From Paragonimus westermani (taxonomy: Eukaryota; Platyhelminthes; Trematoda; Plagiorchiida; Troglotrematidae), in the NCBI GenBank assembly GCA_008508345.1, contig QNGE01001710.1, positions 80,129 through 144,128 of the forward strand: 64,000 nucleotides of DNA. Reading direction: 5' to 3'. Shown here piece by piece: positions 24,629 to 34,623 of the stretch. Under the pieces are notes generated by a model that was given only the letters and a program-made list of their open reading frames with translations, was not told the DNA's origin and made no database searches. Numbering within the stretch: the first letter of the stretch is position 1; every line of letters begins with the position of its first letter. Position numbers and translations under genes: made by a program.

Positions 24629-25001
24629 TGTAATATTCCAATGGGTCAGTCAAGAGCGACAAAACACACAATGTTCAGCGTTCGTAATCGAGGCACAATA
24701 GAGTCTAACTCCAACAAAAAGAAAAGTCACAAGGAACGTGTATTAACACAACGCAGATACCGAAGGAGATTCAGTTCACACCGAGTCCTTGTCCGTATAT
24801 CTAGGGGACCCCACGGTCCGGAAACAAACCACCGATCAGGAGTGGCCTCATGTTCACTGACCGCTGACTTCGGGCTCCGTTTGGTCACCTTCCTCAGCCC
24901 AGTGCATGGATGCGGCCAGCCCGCCCGTTCGAGGAACTGAAGCGGAGCGGAAGGGAGTGTATGTGGTCAAACAAGATGGCGGCACATTGCAAGCTATTAA
25001 A
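24629..25001 (-). repeat. 3' LTR of the minus-strand retrotransposon
   Basis: About 373 bp, matching the right-hand LTR from TGTAATATTCCAATGGG on the left to GGCGGCACATTGCAAGCTAT on the right. It differs from the right copies at scattered positions, e.g. CACCGATCAGG where both right copies have CACTGATCAGG. The first sense dinucleotide TG has become TT at the right end. Confidence 0.9.
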
Positions 25002-25631
25002 CTACTCCCTCCTGTCGAACGCACTTGCCGCAGTGCTTCTGACAGTCCTCCTTTCTGGCGGTATAGCGCACTCCTCAGCTATCTCCGAATTGTCCCCATT
25101 TGTCGACCGATCTTGTTCTGCAGTATCTGGCTTCAACCGATTGAAGTGTACTACTCTGCACCCGGACCAGTTGTTGTTGGCTCCACGTATAGTACAGGTG
25201 GAATCAGAAATAATCTCATGCACAATATTATAATAATAATGGTATATTTCTCGACGAATTTGTGATAAACACACTCGGGAGAGCGTGATCAACGTAATAA
25301 TTTTAAGCATATACATATTTGAACACCAAAGTTGAAAATTGAACAACAATGGTCCCTTCCATTCGCGAAACAATTTTCTGGGAACTCCAATCTCCGACGC
25401 TTCCGCACGTAGCCATACTTTATTACCCCGTTGCAGGGGGCTCTCATAAGCCTTCTTATCATAATAATCCTTTTGCCTCCCCTGGACCGTTCGTAGGTGT
25501 TCATGCGCTAAGTTAAATGCCTTCATCAACCGGTCACGTAATTGGATGCAGTAATCCAAAGCCAACAGGTAGTCTGGCGGCAACCTAGAAACAAGCAAAT
25601 CAGTTGGCAACCGCATTTCCCTTCCTGTCAA
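25002..25631 (-). pseudogene. Gypsy integrase, C-terminal part
   Basis: The frame reads MTGREMRLPTDLL, then a helix with HLRTVQGRQKDYYDKKAY, LQRGNKVWLRA and FREWKGPLLF. It ends VVHFNRLKP followed by a short tail to the stop at 25002. In gypsy integrases these are the segments after the DDE core: the G-R-E/M-x-LP loop, the KxxYDxxA helix, the GDxVWL strand and the KGP...VVHxxRLKP chromatin-binding-like fold. About 45 extra residues (about 25185-25345) separate WKGP from the final strand, so this copy carries a small insertion that keeps the frame open. Confidence 0.8.
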
Positions 25632-25721
25632 CAGATAATGTGGGGATTGTGTTGTAGAAGAATGGACGCCATCCTGGTGTGCAAGAAGGCACTTAGAAAC
25701 GGCTTCGTCCCACGATCTTGT

Positions 25722-26603
25722 CTATTCTAAATTTACGAACGCCTTATGGAGAGAATTCAGCGTGCGATTGGTGCGTTCCACGGCACCGTTGCCCTGTGTG
25801 TGATGGGCACTCGTCCTCATTTTTCTTAAGCCTAATACTCTACAAAGTTCATGCATTAACGCACTTTCGAAATTTGATCTTCGATCAGAATGCAGCTGAG
25901 TCGGAGCACCCCAGCGCAAAACCAAATAGTCAAAGATGAAACTGGCGGTTGTTACACCAGCTACTCTTGGAACTGGCACGGCTTCGCACCACTTGGTGAA
26001 ATTATCTACCATCACTAGGATGTATCGGTTTCTCCGACCAGTTTCCGGTACTGGCTCAACAATATCAACTTCCACTACCTCATTCGGGTATCCTGTCAAC
26101 ATAGTCTCTAACGGTGCACACTGCCGTCTCTTAGGGTTCTTAATTTGTGCACACAGGCTACAATTACTGCACACATTTCTGACGTCCCTCCGTTGGTGCG
26201 GCCACCAGAAACGTTGTCTTGCAACAGCTTTCAATTTGTTCTGGCCCGCATGCCCCAACTTCTCATGAAACTCCTCCAAGACCATACGAACCGCTGATTC
26301 GGGGACTACAGTCAGGGCATCGTATTCTGGGCCGTATTGATAGTATAGAACACCATCGGCTATATGGAGATGGCGCCACAACGACCACAAACAGCGCGCC
26401 TTCCAACTGCATTCTGCCATCTCTTCGGTGGTCGGACGTGGACCAACCCCTTTCAATCGGTTGTATATGATTTGTAGATCGGCATCATTGCTTTGGGTAG
26501 TTGTCCATCGATTACCCTCCTCCGGCCTTACAGTAATCATCGAGGAGTAACTAGTCGAACATGACGGGCAATCTCCGTAACTGCGATTCGGTCGTCCAGA
26601 CAA
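25722..26603 (-). pseudogene. Gypsy integrase, zinc finger and DDE core
   Basis: A 293-aa open frame. The zinc finger is H-x4-H-x~30-C-x2-C: FHEKLGHAGQNKLK, FWWPHQRRDV and CSNCSLCAQIK. The core follows: VEVDIVEPVPETGRRNRYIL (first D), NFTKWCEAVPV, LHSDRRSNFES (second D; TDQGxNF in most relatives), and GNGAVERTNRTL (E). All three catalytic acids are present, although the TDQG loop is altered. The core breaks off at FVNLE-stop and continues in another frame into the C-terminal part at 25631. The longest single open frame in the window. Confidence 0.85.
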
Positions 26604-26997
26604 CGCATAAGCGTTTCTGTGGCGTAATTCAGGCCTGTGTTTGCACTCAAAGTCACACTGTCGTGAAAATTCTTGCCAACGGGCAGTTTGTTCCTCCGGA
26701 TCTTTGACATTTCTTAACCACTGAAGAGGTGAATGGTCCGTTCAAAACGTCTCCCTAGGGGATAATGGCGGAAACGTTTGATAAAATGTATCAAGACCAG
26801 CATCTCCTTCCTAGTAGTGCAATAATATTTTTACTCTTGTTGAGGCTTCTGTTTCCGTAAGCAATGACGCGCTCTACATCGTTACCATCCAACTGGGACA
26901 GGACAGCCCCTATGGCTGCTTCACTAGCGTCCGTGTCTAGAATTAACATTTTCGCGCCTGCCTCGGTATCCGAAAGTGCTAAAATAGGGGCGTGCAC
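26560..26997 (-). pseudogene. Gypsy RNase H fragment
   Basis: MLILDTDASEAAIGAVLSQ starts RNase H with its D-A-S metal-binding motif; VIAYGNRSLNKS follows. After a frameshift near 26800 the minus strand reads TRKEMLVLIHFIKRFRHYPL and then LQWLRNVKDPEEQTARWQEF, the usual gypsy RNase H end and its link to integrase. The broken frames show it is not translated as one piece. Confidence 0.8.
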
Positions 26998-27130
26998 AAT
27001 GCATCATTTAGCCGGTCAAACTACTGTTAGCACTTCTCAGACCACTCGAACAAACGTCCTTTCTCAGTCAAAGTCGTTAAGGGTTTAGCCATGCGAGAAA
27101 ATCCTGGAACAAACCGTCGATAATAAGAAG

Positions 27131-27718
27131 TCAACCGAGGAAACTGAGGACCTCGTCAGCACTAACAAGAGTCGGCCATTCTTTCACCTTATGCACCTTT
27201 CCGAGGTCACAACCCACACCGGCTCTGGAGATGACGTGTCTTAGGTATTTCACTTCAGTCTGCGTAAAGGAACATTTCGTACGACTTAACCTCAGTCCCG
27301 CCTCATTTAGTTTGGACAGGACGTTTGATAAATTACACAAATGTTCATCAGTAGATCGTCCATGGACGATCACATCATCCAAATGGACCAGGCACCGTCT
27401 AGGGATTATATCACGCAGCATCTGATGCATTAACCTCTGGAAGGTGGCCGGCGCATTCGTTAATCCGAATGGCATGGTTTAGAATTCACACAGACCGGAA
27501 AGTATTACAAATGCGGTTTTCATTCGATCACTAGGCTCTACTTCCACTTGCCAATAACCAAACACTGAATCCGGGGTGCCACACCATTCAGCTCCCGAAA
27601 CATCATCAATAGGTTCATCTATCCATGGTAATGGAGACGAATCTTTTATAGCCACCGCATTTAACTGACGATAGTCAACACATACTCTTAAATAACCGTC
27701 CTTTTTCTTAACTAACAC
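27131..27718 (-). pseudogene. Gypsy reverse transcriptase
   Basis: The first frame (27718-27479) reads LVKKKDGYLRVCVDYRQLN, then PLPWIDEPIDDVSGA and FGYWQVEVEPSDR; the expected FSTLDLASGYWQV is altered to TPDSVFGYWQV, losing the first catalytic D. A stop separates it from the second frame (27475-27131): MPFGLTNAPATFQRLM, then CLVHLDDVIVHG, in which both aspartates of the Y-x-DD box survive with H for Y. KCSFTQTEVKYL completes the palm. Downstream sequence leads toward RNase H with further breaks near 27000-27130. Confidence 0.85.
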
Positions 27719-28217
27719 TACCGGAGACGCCCATGGGGATGTTCACGGTCGGATGACACCCCTTTTCAACATCTCCGCCAACAGTTTTGCATCTGCTCTT
27801 GGAAATGGACTGGTAAGCGACGAGCTGCTTTCCCAATCGGGTTTACCTCACCTGTATAAATACTATGTCGCACCACGGGTGCGCCCAGGCGGTAGTCCTT
27901 CCCACCAGAATGTCGCCCAATGTTTCTCTATTACCTCCCGTACTTTATGTTATATGTGCTGGAAGGTAAGAAATAATACCCTTGATAAATTTTTGTCACT
28001 CGGATTCGAGGTGCATCTTTTCACTGGCTGGGTGCCGTCTTCTGGGAGCCCCGGCAAGACCCGACAATTTTTTGTACGCAGGTTCTAAAGGAAACCACTC
28101 GACAAACATGCGTACCGCACGATCAGACAGGTCCAGGATACATCCAGTGGCAACTAAATAATCACTTCCCAAAATAACGTGGAATGGGAATTTAGGTGCA
28201 ACTAGGAAACTCAGCGT

Positions 28218-28667
28218 TCAAGTCCACATCCCTACCAGCACAGTTCCGCGAACAGAAGCCGGAATATGTAACAGTTGTCCATTAACAGCTAGAACCTGTC
28301 TGACAGACCCTGTAAAATCGTCAAGCTGACAGGTAGTATATGTCTCTCTATCAATCAGGCTACATATAGACCCGGAATCCAGCAAGCAATCAAAGTCGTG
28401 ACCACCAATTTGTGCCTTCCAAACGGAACACGATGTAGCATCCTTATTCTCATATTTAAAAACAAGAGGGATACGCAGCTGATACACCGGAGGCTTACCA
28501 AGATGCGTACGCTTCCGAGCGGATAAAGAGCACCAACGTGCCACGTGTCCATGCTGGCCACAAGTGAAGCATCTCCGCCAGTCGGATCGCCCGTTCATTG
28601 AAACGTCCGCTCTTCGCTGGCCTTCTGCACAATCTTCGCCCCTTGTGTAAGCGCTTCCGCGGGCCAA
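28218..28667 (-). pseudogene. Gag zinc knuckle and aspartic protease
   Basis: One frame holds RRCFTCGQHGHVARWCS, a CCHC zinc knuckle with spacing C-x2-C-x4-H-x4-C as in retroviral nucleocapsids. About 40 residues on is the protease start, DFDCLLDSGSICSLID, with active site D-S-G. The frame then ends after LHIPASVRGTVLVGMW, in mid-protease. Knuckle followed directly by protease is the normal gag-pol junction in gypsy elements. Confidence 0.85.
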
Positions 28668-28679
28668 CCGATCCTAACC

Positions 28680-29285
28680 TCGATCAACAAGAGGGTCCTG
28701 AATCACACAAGTGAACTGTTCATCAGCAGGCTCTACACGTCCCGCCTAGTCCAACAATTCAGCCAGCTCTTCAGCCTTGGTCAGGCTTTTAGGGGAGCGA
28801 ATCCTTTTCAAAAATCTTTCTGAAATACGGCTTTCCCTCTACTCTTGCGTTTCCTCTACAAACCCCAGTCGCGCCAGTCTCCTCAACTGCCGTATGTAAT
28901 CCAACAAGCTTTCCGTACTACGTTGGCGTCTTTTATGAAACTCCCTCTGTTATTCAGAGACCTGCGATCTTTCATCGGTAAAAGTTAAATAGGCTCTCGA
29001 GATTCTGCTGAATATAAAAACCAACAGTTTTTCCGTATGCCTCACGGGACATCAAGGTCAACACGGCGTCCACCTGCCGGTCTGGAGAGAAGTGTTCCAC
29101 GTAGCGGTGCACCTGAGCTTCCCAGATGTGGAAGTCTTCTCCAATAATGTATTTCTCTGATGCCGGAAGTCCATACTCCTCTCGTACGTGACGTGCATGC
29201 TCAGCGTCTGAGAGCACACCTTCCCAAACTCTTGAACAAGTATAGACATTTCATCGGTATCTGACGGACTGAGCATTATTGGGAA
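28680..29285 (-). pseudogene. Gypsy Gag, capsid region
   Basis: The frame at 29217-28972 reads FHIWEAQVHRYVEHFSPDRQ then LTLMSREAYGKTVG, the W-E-x-x-x-x-R-Y-x-x-x-FPPDxQ...LLSxEAYD pattern of gypsy capsid proteins. It runs out at 28972. Further gag-like sequence continues down to the zinc knuckle with several stops. Gag therefore begins close behind the primer binding site, as expected. Confidence 0.65.
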
Positions 29286-29289
29286 ATCA

Positions 29290-29307
29290 GTCCCACCGTG
29301 GGCGCCA
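29290..29307 (-). promoter_or_regulatory. Primer binding site
   Basis: Directly inside the 5' LTR, after a run of T, the sense strand reads TGGCGCCCACGGTGGGAC. This is close to the known lysine-tRNA primer sites that begin TGGCGCCC. The primer identity is inferred from that similarity only. Confidence 0.7.
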
Positions 29308-29311
29308 AAAA

Positions 29312-30021
29312 TGTGATATTTCAATGGGTCAGTCAAGAGCGACAAAACACACAATGTTCAGCGTTCGTAATCGAGGCACAATAGAGTCTAACTCCAACAA
29401 AAAGAAAAGTCACAAGGAACGTGTATTAACACAACGCAGATACCGAAGGAGATTCAGTTCACACCGAGTCCTTGTCCGTATATCTAGGGGACCCCACGGT
29501 CCGGAAACAAACCACTGATCAGGAGTGGCCTCATGTTCACTGACCGCTGACTTCGGGCTCCGTTTGGTCACCTTCCTCAGCCCAGTGCATGGATGCGGCC
29601 AGCCCGCCCGTTCGAGGAACTGAAGCGGAGCGGAAGGGAGTGTATGTGGTCAAACAAACAATGGGTCAGTCAAGAGCGACAAAACACACAATGTTCAGCG
29701 TTCGTAATCGAGGCACAATAGAGTCTAACTCCAACAAAAAGAAAAGTCACAAGGAACGTGTATTAACACAACGCAGATACCGAAGGAGATTCAGTTCACA
29801 CCGAGTCCTTGTCCGTATATCTAGGGGACCCCACGGTCCGGAAACAAACCACTGATCAGGAGTGGCCTCATGTTCACTGACCGCTGACTTCGGGCTCCGT
29901 TTGGTCACCTTCCTCAGCCCAGTGCATGGATGCGGCCAGCCCGCCCGTTCGAGGAACTGAAGCGGAGCGGAAGGGAGTGTATGTGGTCAAACAAAACGGC
30001 GGCACATTACGAGCTATTACA
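29312..30021 (-). repeat. 5' LTR with internal tandem duplication
   Basis: The right LTR contains the body of the LTR twice: copy A 29323-29659 and copy B 29660-29996, period 337 bp. Copy A has the sense-end TGTGATATT (29312-29320) but lacks the terminal 27 bases; copy B has the sense-start terminus (to 30021) but lacks the other end. The two copies share variants that distinguish them from the 3' LTR, so the duplication came after LTR divergence. The join has a short CAA-rich overlap. Open frames in each copy give identical peptides but are just LTR sequence. Confidence 0.9.
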
Positions 30022-30389
30022 CAGTTTTCTTCATTTTTCGCAATGATACGCCGGTTCATGACCTAGAACGCATTTTCATGTGCTCCATGGGACATTATTC
30101 ATAAGGTCGGTTGATACCTATAAATAAGCAATAGCTCGGAATATAATTTGTTCCCTGACTGATACGGCAGAATCCCTCATTCTCAAGCCCAGTGTTTTTC
30201 TTTTATAGCCGGCTTGAGCATCAGCTCTTCCGGGTTACTTCCGCGCGTACACTGTTACGGCGTCGTAAGAACCGTTACAACTCAATTGCATTCGCTGGGT
30301 CTCTCCGTGATATAACACCAGCCAATCAGCCTCACCAGCATCTCACGCAAGATATTGGAGCGTCTGCTAAAACTTATAACTTTCGAGCA
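30022..30389. other. Flank of the LTR element, no gene
   Basis: Between the 5' LTR and the start of recognisable LINE sequence. No motif seen. Confidence 0.4.
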
Positions 30390-31330
30390 ATTTTCTAAAA
30401 CAGCCTGTGGTCTTCTATTCAGCATGGCATTCTCTGTGACCGGTCATGCGGAATCTAAATTTTGATTTTCACTAGTGAGCCGAGATAAGTGAAAAGCAAT
30501 GTTCAGCTCTTGGACACCACCTCTTTTGATTTTGCTAAAGCCATCGACTATTTTCCATATGTCCCTCCTGTACACAAGTTAAAAGCTCAAGGCACTCGAG
30601 GAAATGTCTTGTGTTAGATCACATCTACCTTCGGTAAAAAAAATCTTGACGATAAGAACCGGACCGGATTTTCCTTCCTTCTCCCAGACCTACGCTTGAG
30701 TACCTCAAGGGTATGTGTTTGGTCCGCTGTTGTTTCTGATATGTATCGATGACCTTCCCGACCTTGTTTCTGAAAGCACTGTTCTTCATGCTGCCGAAAT
30801 GAAAACCTGGGAGGCAAGTGATCATGATGTTTTGCAGTTCGCCTTTGACTGCTTCAACTGCTGATCATATGAATGGAGCTCCTCCTAATGACAACAAATG
30901 TGCATATATGTCGTTTGGAGAAGACTGTGGTGGCCTGTTCGTGATATATGGTGCAATAGATAGCCTGAAAGTTTATCGAATATGGTGTAGGAATCTGACT
31001 ATTATATGTGTTGTCCTTGATTTTCCACCATCACCGGATAGCTGCTTAAAAGGGATCTGAAATTCCTGGAGTGATAAAACGAGAATTTCCCCGCATCGAT
31101 TCATGATTTTCATACGTCTCACGAGGCCCATGTGGGACCACTACTTGAGTGCTCCAATCAAGCCGTGTAAAGCAACTGGAGAAAGAACAATAACGACTCA
31201 ACGGGTCCAGCAAGTAGCCACCATACTGGAAACTGACTTCTGGCATTCCTCTTATAGTCCTAGTCTTGTAATTTTTTAGCCTTATGTACTTGATCCTGTT
31301 GTAACGAAACCCATATATACTCCACATATT
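30390..31330 (+). pseudogene. CR1/Jockey-type LINE reverse transcriptase
   Basis: Order of motifs on the plus strand: QHGILCDRSC near 30420, TTSFDFAKAIDYFPYVPPVH near 30515-30575 (LDFAKAFDxVPH motif; the catalytic D after AKA is kept), PQGYVFGPLLFLICIDDLPD (30700-30760), LVSESTVLHAAEMKTW (the F-A-DD box reduced to AAE), NDNKCAYMSFGED (30890-30930). The thumb region follows with RLTRPMWDHYLS and QRVQQVATIL toward 31240. At least three frames are used and there are several stops. It sits directly behind the LTR element and belongs to the same broad LINE group as the copies at 11.8 and 15 kb. Confidence 0.7.
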
Positions 31331-32184
31331 TTCTTACGGCTGGAGAAGCAGTTATTCATCCCAATGGCTAATAAGAGTCGAAGTGTTCACGGTGGACCTA
31401 AATGAGTTGCTGAATAGCTAAAGTAGGTGCAAGCGTACCTTACTAGCTATCGGTGACAGCAAAGTGAACAAAGGCAACAGAATGGATAGAAGGCTACAGC
31501 AAGTTACGGTGATTAAAAACTTTGATTCACAGTAGATGTTAACAGGTGATCACCGCAATATTCTAAACTATCGGTATCCCGGAAGTGAGGAAATTGGGAA
31601 GTTACCGTGGACTGCTGAGGCGCGATTGGGGCCGCGAGGATGTCCGAAGTACGACCGAGCTGAAAAATCACGTGAAAGGTCGGTGCATTATTGTCAAGCA
31701 AACACGTAGCGAAGAGGAGAGCAGGCCGGCGTGTACAGATTTTGCACCATAGTGCAAGGTCATTTCAACCAATTTGAATAACATCTAAATGTGATGCAGA
31801 GATACTGTTGTACAAAAGTGAAGCAACGGTAGTAAAAAAAGTGAAGGAAACTTTACAGGTCCACGACAATGAACCCAAGGATCTCCGACTCCGGACTTAC
31901 CTTGGACAACAGATCTTATGTTAAAGTGTAACAAGCCACTGAAGCCAGCTCTGATTGAGGCTCATTAAATGCTTTCCTAGAAGTCGCTTCTAAATGAGAT
32001 TAGATTTTAACCTGCTGAGTTCATTGTTAGATTAACATTTAACTCCGCCCTTAGGACTGTATAATCCCTAAGATTCTGTTATACTCTGTTGCTAGCGACT
32101 GCCTTTCAGGTCAACATAAACCTGCTGGATGTCAGAACGAACAAACTGACTGGATCTCTTTGTTAAGCAACAAACCAAATTTCG
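31331..32184. other. No gene recognised
   Basis: Short frames only. The right part may include the 3' non-coding end of the minus-strand Penelope-like element that begins at 32185. Confidence 0.4.
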
Positions 32185-33868
32185 CTAATACTTCAACGAA
32201 ACAAAGGCTGCAGAATTGTGTGTACTGGCCAGTCCGCATTTTTTCCTATGAACTGACCTTCGAATTGATCTGTCAGTTCTACGAAGCATAGTGACATCTG
32301 AAAGCGATAGTTGGTTGTTCGTCTCCAATTCAATAGTGAAAGCGATGTTGGGGTGTGCACGACTGAAATCAGCTAGTGGAGATCGTGTATCGTCCTTACC
32401 GTTTATTAGGCAAAATATATAGTCTACGTAGCGTCTATAGAGACAGCAATTATCGACGACGTGAGGTAGTTCATTGGTCTCTAGTTTAGCCATGAATAAA
32501 TCTGCGAGCAACGGGCCTAACAGGGAGCCCATTGCTACGCCACCACAGTGCCTATAGAGGTTTCTATTGAATTGAAATTGAACGTTTGAATTGCAGAATA
32601 GTAATTGCTCTTTCAATTTTGCGACGGAAATACCCACGTTGAGTTGCCTGCTCGCAATGTACGCTCACAGGTGACCAATAGTTTCTCTTAACGGCACGTT
32701 TGTGAATAACGAGGTTACGTCTAAGGAAACCATTTTGTTACTCTTGATATTCAATGAATCAACCGCATCCAGGAAGTCAAAAGTATCGTTTAAACTGAAT
32801 GGGTTCAGTTGTGCTTTGATTGGTCCCAGTAGCTCCACAAGCCACTGGGCTAAAGCATTATGAGGAGAATTGTACATGTCAAGGATCGGTCTTAAGGGCA
32901 CTCCATCTTTGTCAACTTTAGGGAGACCATAAAGGCGTGTGATGACCGTCCCTGATGGTCTGATGCGCTCAGAAGTGCGTGCGTCAATCAAACCAGATTG
33001 TTTCATATCACGATGTTATCTGGATTTCTTCTCTACAGCCGGTGTTCTATCCTTATCATTTTTCTTTTAGCAAACTTCGATCTGTCGGACAAAACAGCTG
33101 ACAGTTTCCCACGTAAGCGGTTTTCTCCAATAGAACCCGTGACTCTTTTACAACGTGTAGATGTTCCTGTTTTATTAGACTGCAATTCCGTACCTTGCTG
33201 CTCACATATTTATAGTATGTATTAACGAGAGTAAACTTGCTGTGTTTTGCGTTGAATTCTGAAGATGGAACGAGTTCACCCAGTTGTTGGTGCAGGTTTT
33301 TAAACTGAACTTAAGTGTCTAGTCGATTACATTTCGATTTCGGACAGCAAAATTTGGGGCCTAGCGATAGCACTTCTAACATCGTTCGATTCAAAATGAC
33401 AGACGAATAATTGTAAACGTACCGTTGTTGGTTGTTTGGGAACTGAGCTTTTGGTTTGACGGGGTTCAATCCAGTAATCAATTTAGTTCTCTTCTTATCC
33501 ACTCGCCGCTGCACTTCCGACTGGAAAAACTGCTCAAACAAGTTCATCTCCTGTTCCGGGAGTGATTCGACAGCACCCAGACGTTGAGACTAATTACGTG
33601 TTAGCTCGTCGATCTTCGCTAGACACAGGTCTCTTTCGTCGATGGCATGACGCTGAAGAGGCTTGATGGTGGGTTGTATGTTGCAACGACGTCGAATATT
33701 CCAGTAAAACTTCGGAAGTTCTTCATTTATAATGCAATCATTGAGAAATCTTACAAGAGCGTTTGCTCCTCCAATCCTGATGCAAAACTTCACGAACTCG
33801 TTGAGATGTTTCACCAGCGTTGGGTCCTTCGACTGTTTCAATCGTTTCCAGATTCCCATGGGATTCAA
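32185..33868 (-). mobile_element. Penelope-like element, minus strand
   Basis: Read from 33868 downward. The N-terminal part is MNPMGIWKRLKQSKDPTLVK, then YNYSSVILNRTMLEVLSLGP and KFCCPK (33400-33340), the conserved start of Penelope-like proteins (L-x-LGPKF). The finger region follows at 33006-32665: SGTVITRLYGLPKVDKDGVP with LRPILDMYNSPH, and VSLDVTSLFTNVPLRETI. The palm is at 32637-32185: GGVAMGSLLGPLLADLFMAK, then CCLYRRYVDYIFCLING. The box normally reads YVDD; here the second aspartate is Y. The GIY-YIG endonuclease expected downstream is not seen before 32185. Stops separate the three blocks. Its first frame begins exactly where an inverted copy of its own palm starts. Confidence 0.85.
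32248..32573 (-). repeat. Left arm of long inverted repeat
   Basis: This part of the minus-strand Penelope-like RT is repeated in opposite orientation at about 33868-34195. A stretch of over 200 bases compared directly is identical, and the predicted peptides match over about 110 residues. Outer homology fades after GGAAAAATG with a few differences. Confidence 0.9.
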
Positions 33869-34207
33869 TGGAAACTTCTATAGGCACTGTGGTGGCGTAG
33901 CAATGGGCTCCCTGTTAGGCCCGTTGCTCGCAGATTTATTCATGGCTAAACTAGAGACCAATGAACTACCTCACGTCGTCGATAATTGCTGTCTCTATAG
34001 ACGCTACGTAGACTATATATTTTGCCTAATAAACGGTAAGGACGATACACGATCTCCACTAGCTGATTTCAGTCGTGCACACCCCAACATCGCTTTCACT
34101 ATTGAATTGGAGACGAACAACCAACTATCGCTTTCAGATGTCACTATGCTTCGTAGAACTGACAGATCAATTCGAAGGTCAGTTCATAGGAAAAATGTTG
34201 ACTGGAT
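33868..34207 (+). mobile_element. Inverted partial Penelope-like copy
   Basis: Plus-strand copy of the RT palm only: GGVAMGSLLGPLLADLFMAK, RRYVDYIFCLINGKDDT and LSLSDVTMLRRTDRSIRRSV. It carries the same YVDY substitution as the left arm. It begins with AATGGAAACTTCTATAGG at the point where the minus-strand element's N terminus starts, and ends about 34207. Partial, inverted and joined copies are known for Penelope elements, so it may have formed during insertion; an inverted duplication or an assembly artefact are alternatives. Confidence 0.9.
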
Positions 34208-34623
34208 CTAGGTGACTTGCACCTCCAACCACGAACCTGTGAACGATTCGGTGAAAATTCCTACACGATTCCACTTTTCGATAGTTTCCACATGACAGTA
34301 CGCAATGTTTAGGAGGTCAGCTGGACAAATTATACCAAAGCAGCAGTTTAAAATACTTTTAAGGGTGGAAAAACCGAGATTATTTCATCATTCCGCAGCC
34401 AAATAGTGAATCCACGCAATTGGAAAATTTTGCGGTTACAGGGTTGTTACGAAACTCAAGAATAACCACAAAGTATGGCTATCATTGTCTCAAAAGAACT
34501 TCGAATGAGTATAAGGTTGACTGAAACGAACTTCTTTATATATTTTCCATATCACTCCCTACTGCCCGAATGTTTGTTTTAATCACTTGATACTATGACG
34601 CTGTTGTACGCACACTTGCAAGA

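Larger units (their letters stand above)
24629..30021 (-). mobile_element. Ty3/gypsy LTR retrotransposon, near full length
   Basis: A minus-strand element with 3' LTR at 24629-25001 and 5' LTR at 29312-30021. Read in the sense direction, the LTRs start TGTAATAGC and end AATATYACA, so they have TG...CA ends and a short terminal inverted repeat. A primer binding site follows the 5' LTR, then gag with a zinc knuckle, protease, RT, RNase H and integrase. Pol ends RRE-stop at 25002, and these codons (AGGAGGGAG) form the polypurine tract beside the 3' LTR. The four bases ACAG lie directly left (24625-24628) and at 30021-30024 on the right, a candidate target-site duplication with one base shared with the LTR end. 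Stops and frameshifts inactivate it, but it is the least worn large element in the window. Confidence 0.9.

Noticed and set aside
25936..26268. 110-aa plus-strand open frame
   Set aside because: Exact antisense of the integrase core, which carries clear catalytic motifs on the minus strand.
29279..29855. Two open frames giving the same peptide (79 and 88 aa) and a third at 24641
   Set aside because: They are simply the LTR sequence read through in its repeated copies; orientation is opposite to the element and no protein domain is present.
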